Assembly (NCBI RefSeq): GCF_001632805.1
Contig: NZ_CP007220.1
Span: 3,968,001 to 4,032,000, forward strand
Origin: Mycobacteroides chelonae CCUG 47445
GTDB taxonomy: Bacteria > Actinomycetota > Actinomycetes > Mycobacteriales > Mycobacteriaceae
Direction: 5' to 3'
Length of the DNA stretch: 64,000 nucleotides
Positions 62,054 through 64,000 of the stretch are shown here, piece by piece; position 1 is the first letter of the stretch, and each line of letters begins with the position of its first letter. The notes under the pieces are model-generated. The model saw only the letters and a list, made by a program, of their open reading frames with translations, was not told the DNA's origin and ran no database searches. The translations under genes and the position numbers were made by a program.

Positions 62054-62917
62054 CTAGAGCTCGATACCGAAACGGGCCGCGATCTTCTTGCCCGGCCCGT
62101 ACTTGCCGAATCCGTAGAACGGCGCCATCAGATCCCCGTAACGCGGGCCGATGATGCGCGGTATCGCGTCGAACACCCGAGCATCGGGACCGATCAACAC
62201 GCGGGGCCGATTCTTCTCGACACCCCGCAGAATGATCCGCGCCGCCGAGTCCGGCCGGGTGATCGCCGCGAGCTGGAAGCCCTTTCGGACGGTTTCCCGG
62301 TCGACTCCCTCCGGGATACCGCGCGCGCTCGAGGCGATATTGGTCTTGATCCCGCCGGGGTGCACACAGGTGACTCCCACGGGGTACTTGGCCGCCCGGA
62401 TCTCCTGACGCAGCGCCTCGGTGAAGCCACGAACGGCGAATTTCGCTGCGTTATAGGCACTCTGAGATGGAATGCCCATGAATCCAAACACCGACGACAC
62501 ATTGATGATGTGGCCATCGCCCGATTCGATGAGATGCGGCAGGAAGGCCTTGGTGCCGTGCGCAACACCCCAGAAGTTGATGTTCATCAACCAGTCAAAG
62601 TCGTCCCATTCCATGTCTTTGACGTCGGCGGACAGTGCCACCCCGGCGTTGTTGAACACCAGGTTGACCTGACCGAACTCGTTCTTGACGTCGGCCGCAT
62701 GGGCGTACACGGCGGCCCGGTCGGCGACGTCGAGTTCAAAGGGGATGGCGGTCGCGCCGGCCTTCTCGCAACGCCCGGCGGTGTCGGCCACGCCCGCGGT
62801 GTCGACATCCGAGAGCGCCAACCGCGCACCGCGCTGGGCCAGATTCAAGGCCAGGCTGCGGCCGATACCCGAACCGGCACCGGTGATGACGGCGACCTTG
62901 TTGTCGAAGTTCTTCAT
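62054..62917 (-). CDS. Short-chain dehydrogenase/reductase
   Basis: 287 aa classical SDR: cofactor motif TGAGSGIGRSLALNL (12-26), NNAGVALS, active site S and Y-x-x-x-K in SQSAYNAAKFAVRG. C-terminal extension (PRIIGPRYGDLMAPFYGFGKYGPGKKIAARF) is typical of mycobacterial members next to flavin monooxygenases. Substrate unknown, probably a lipid or sterol alcohol. Confidence 0.92.
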   Translation of the reverse strand: MKNFDNKVAVITGAGSGIGRSLALNLAQRGARLALSDVDTAGVADTAGRCEKAGATAIPFELDVADRAAVYAHAADVKNEFGQVNLVFNNAGVALSADVKDMEWDDFDWLMNINFWGVAHGTKAFLPHLIESGDGHIINVSSVFGFMGIPSQSAYNAAKFAVRGFTEALRQEIRAAKYPVGVTCVHPGGIKTNIASSARGIPEGVDRETVRKGFQLAAITRPDSAARIILRGVEKNRPRVLIGPDARVFDAIPRIIGPRYGDLMAPFYGFGKYGPGKKIAARFGIEL

Positions 62918-62950
62918 CGTTTCTCGCTTCTTTTGGACGGAAGTGGCGGC

Positions 62951-64000
62951 CTAGCGTGCGGACAAGCTTGGCGAGGTCTGCCGGGGACCCTCCGCGAGGG
63001 GAATGGTCTTGCGCACAGCCGGGCGTACCGCGCCTTCGAATTCATACTCGGTGGGATCGACTTTCCTTGTCTGCGACCAGTATTCGAAGGTGAATCCGGA
63101 CCACAACGTCCGGTTCTTGCCGTGCTCGTCCAGGTACCAGCTCTGGCAACCGCCGTTGTTCCAGACCGAGCCCTGCAGCTTGCGCTGAACCTCGGCGTTG
63201 AACCGGTCCTGGGCTTCGCGGGTAGGCACAATCGCCTGGGCGTAGGCCTCATCAACGTGTTTGATGGCCTCGGTGACGTAATGGATCTGCGACTCGATCA
63301 TGAACACGATCGAGTTGTGGCCCAGCCCGGTGTTGGGGCCCAGGAGGAAGAACAGGTTGGGCATGCCGGCGATCGTGATGCCGCGATGAGCGGTGACACC
63401 CTCTGCCGACCAACGGTCGCCGAGGTCCTCGCCGTTCTGGCCCTTCAGATCCAGGTACTTGTACGAGTCGGTGACGTGGAAACCGGTGCCGAAGATGATG
63501 GCGTCGACCTTGCGCTCGACTCCGTCGCCGGTGACAACGCCGTCGGCGGTCACCCGCGTGATGGACTCGGTGACCAGTTCCGTCTTCGGGTTCTCGATCG
63601 CCTTGTAGTACGTGGCCGAGCCCAACAGTCGTTTGCACCCGGCCCGGTAATCCGGTGTGACCTTCCGGCGTACGTCCGGATCCGAGATCTGGCTCTTGAT
63701 GTACGCACGACCCAGCAGCTCAACGCCTTTCAGCAAGGCCGGGCGCCGGTTCATCGCGTATGCGCCGGCCTCGGCGCCGAAGTACATGCCGCTGCGGAAC
63801 AACGCCCGCAGGCCCGGGATGCTCGCAAAGGCCCGCTTGGCCGCCGGCCCGAATTCGACATTGCTGCGCGGCAGCACCCACGGCGGAGTGCGCTGAAAGA
63901 GTTTCAGCTCGCCTACCTTGCCGACGATCTCGGGGACGAACTGAATAGCGCTGGCACCCGTTCCGATGACGGCGACCCTCTTGCCGGTGAGGTCGAAGTC
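62951..64000 (-). CDS. Flavin-containing (Baeyer-Villiger type) monooxygenase, N-terminus beyond window
   Basis: 350 codons are visible to the window end. The NADPH Rossmann motif VAVIGTGASAIQFVPEI lies right at the edge, then KLFQRTPPWVLPRSNVEF, the FGTGFHVTDSYK segment (DG/ATG motif area) and GPNTGLGHNSIVFMIESQIHYV. These mark the EthA/Rv0565c group that oxidises ketones or thioamides; Rv0565c is the positional counterpart. The first ~150 aa with the FAD site are missing. Confidence 0.92.
   Translation of the reverse strand, partial: DFDLTGKRVAVIGTGASAIQFVPEIVGKVGELKLFQRTPPWVLPRSNVEFGPAAKRAFASIPGLRALFRSGMYFGAEAGAYAMNRRPALLKGVELLGRAYIKSQISDPDVRRKVTPDYRAGCKRLLGSATYYKAIENPKTELVTESITRVTADGVVTGDGVERKVDAIIFGTGFHVTDSYKYLDLKGQNGEDLGDRWSAEGVTAHRGITIAGMPNLFFLLGPNTGLGHNSIVFMIESQIHYVTEAIKHVDEAYAQAIVPTREAQDRFNAEVQRKLQGSVWNNGGCQSWYLDEHGKNRTLWSGFTFEYWSQTRKVDPTEYEFEGAVRPAVRKTIPLAEGPRQTSPSLSAR

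Overview
The window reads as chromosome of a rapidly growing mycobacterium, most plausibly the Mycobacteroides abscessus/chelonae group. The support is high GC, a complete hadABC dehydratase operon, a mycolic-acid-type methyltransferase, an Mkl (Mce-system) ATPase, DosR/DosS, an Acg-family protein, an MspA-type porin and many F420-type oxidoreductases. The species cannot be fixed from the sequence alone.

Layout. 1-12 kb: mkl (cut by the window edge), an MFS transporter, a DUF4126 protein, an F420-type nitroreductase-fold protein with a carotenoid oxygenase, a divergent TetR, rplJ-rplL with an L10-type leader, two LipG-like hydrolases flanking an ABC1 kinase, and a cyclopropane-synthase-family methyltransferase. 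12-18.7 kb: glycerolipid genes (glpD and a TetR, divergent from an alkyl-DHAP-synthase-like flavoprotein and a diacylglycerol kinase), then a YCII/DGPF protein with its ECF sigma factor. 18.7-23.3 kb: a more AT-rich stretch with LysR, an MspA porin, a secreted partner and a PucR regulator. 23.3-26.1 kb: DosS, DosR and a 66-aa leader gene behind a DosR box. 26.1-30.9 kb: rplA, rplK, nusG, secE, tRNA-Trp, hadC-hadB-hadA, rpmG, tRNA-Met and tRNA-Thr.

31-56 kb is an accessory and stress region. It holds a ferredoxin-reductase-like flavoprotein, DUF7218, CsbD and Dps (two with SigF-like promoters); a four-gene operon of glycosyltransferase, acyl-CoA dehydrogenase, PIG-L deacetylase and NodS-like methyltransferase; a hypoxia set (Rv2004c-like kinase, Acg, universal stress protein) with DosR boxes; an S8 peptidase with a stand-alone propeptide-like protein; and a holin-like membrane protein. 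A catalase-family hemoprotein and a large LuxR ATPase are transcribed away from an operon of fatty-acid alpha-dioxygenase, S8 peptidase, alpha/beta hydrolase, V8-like peptidase and a small beta-sandwich protein. A PadR / 2TM / metal-hydrolase operon closes the region.

56-64 kb returns to conserved mycobacterial order: tRNA-Tyr, YajQ, LysE, LLM oxidoreductase, gpsA, a lipoprotein, a secreted protein, a KshB-like reductase, an SDR and a flavin monooxygenase cut by the window end.

The two best candidates for undescribed biology are the alpha-dioxygenase/peptidase operon with its catalase-LuxR partner (43.8-54.0 kb) and the Nod-factor-like four-gene operon (33.65-36.75 kb). No CRISPR array, insertion sequence or rRNA gene was seen.
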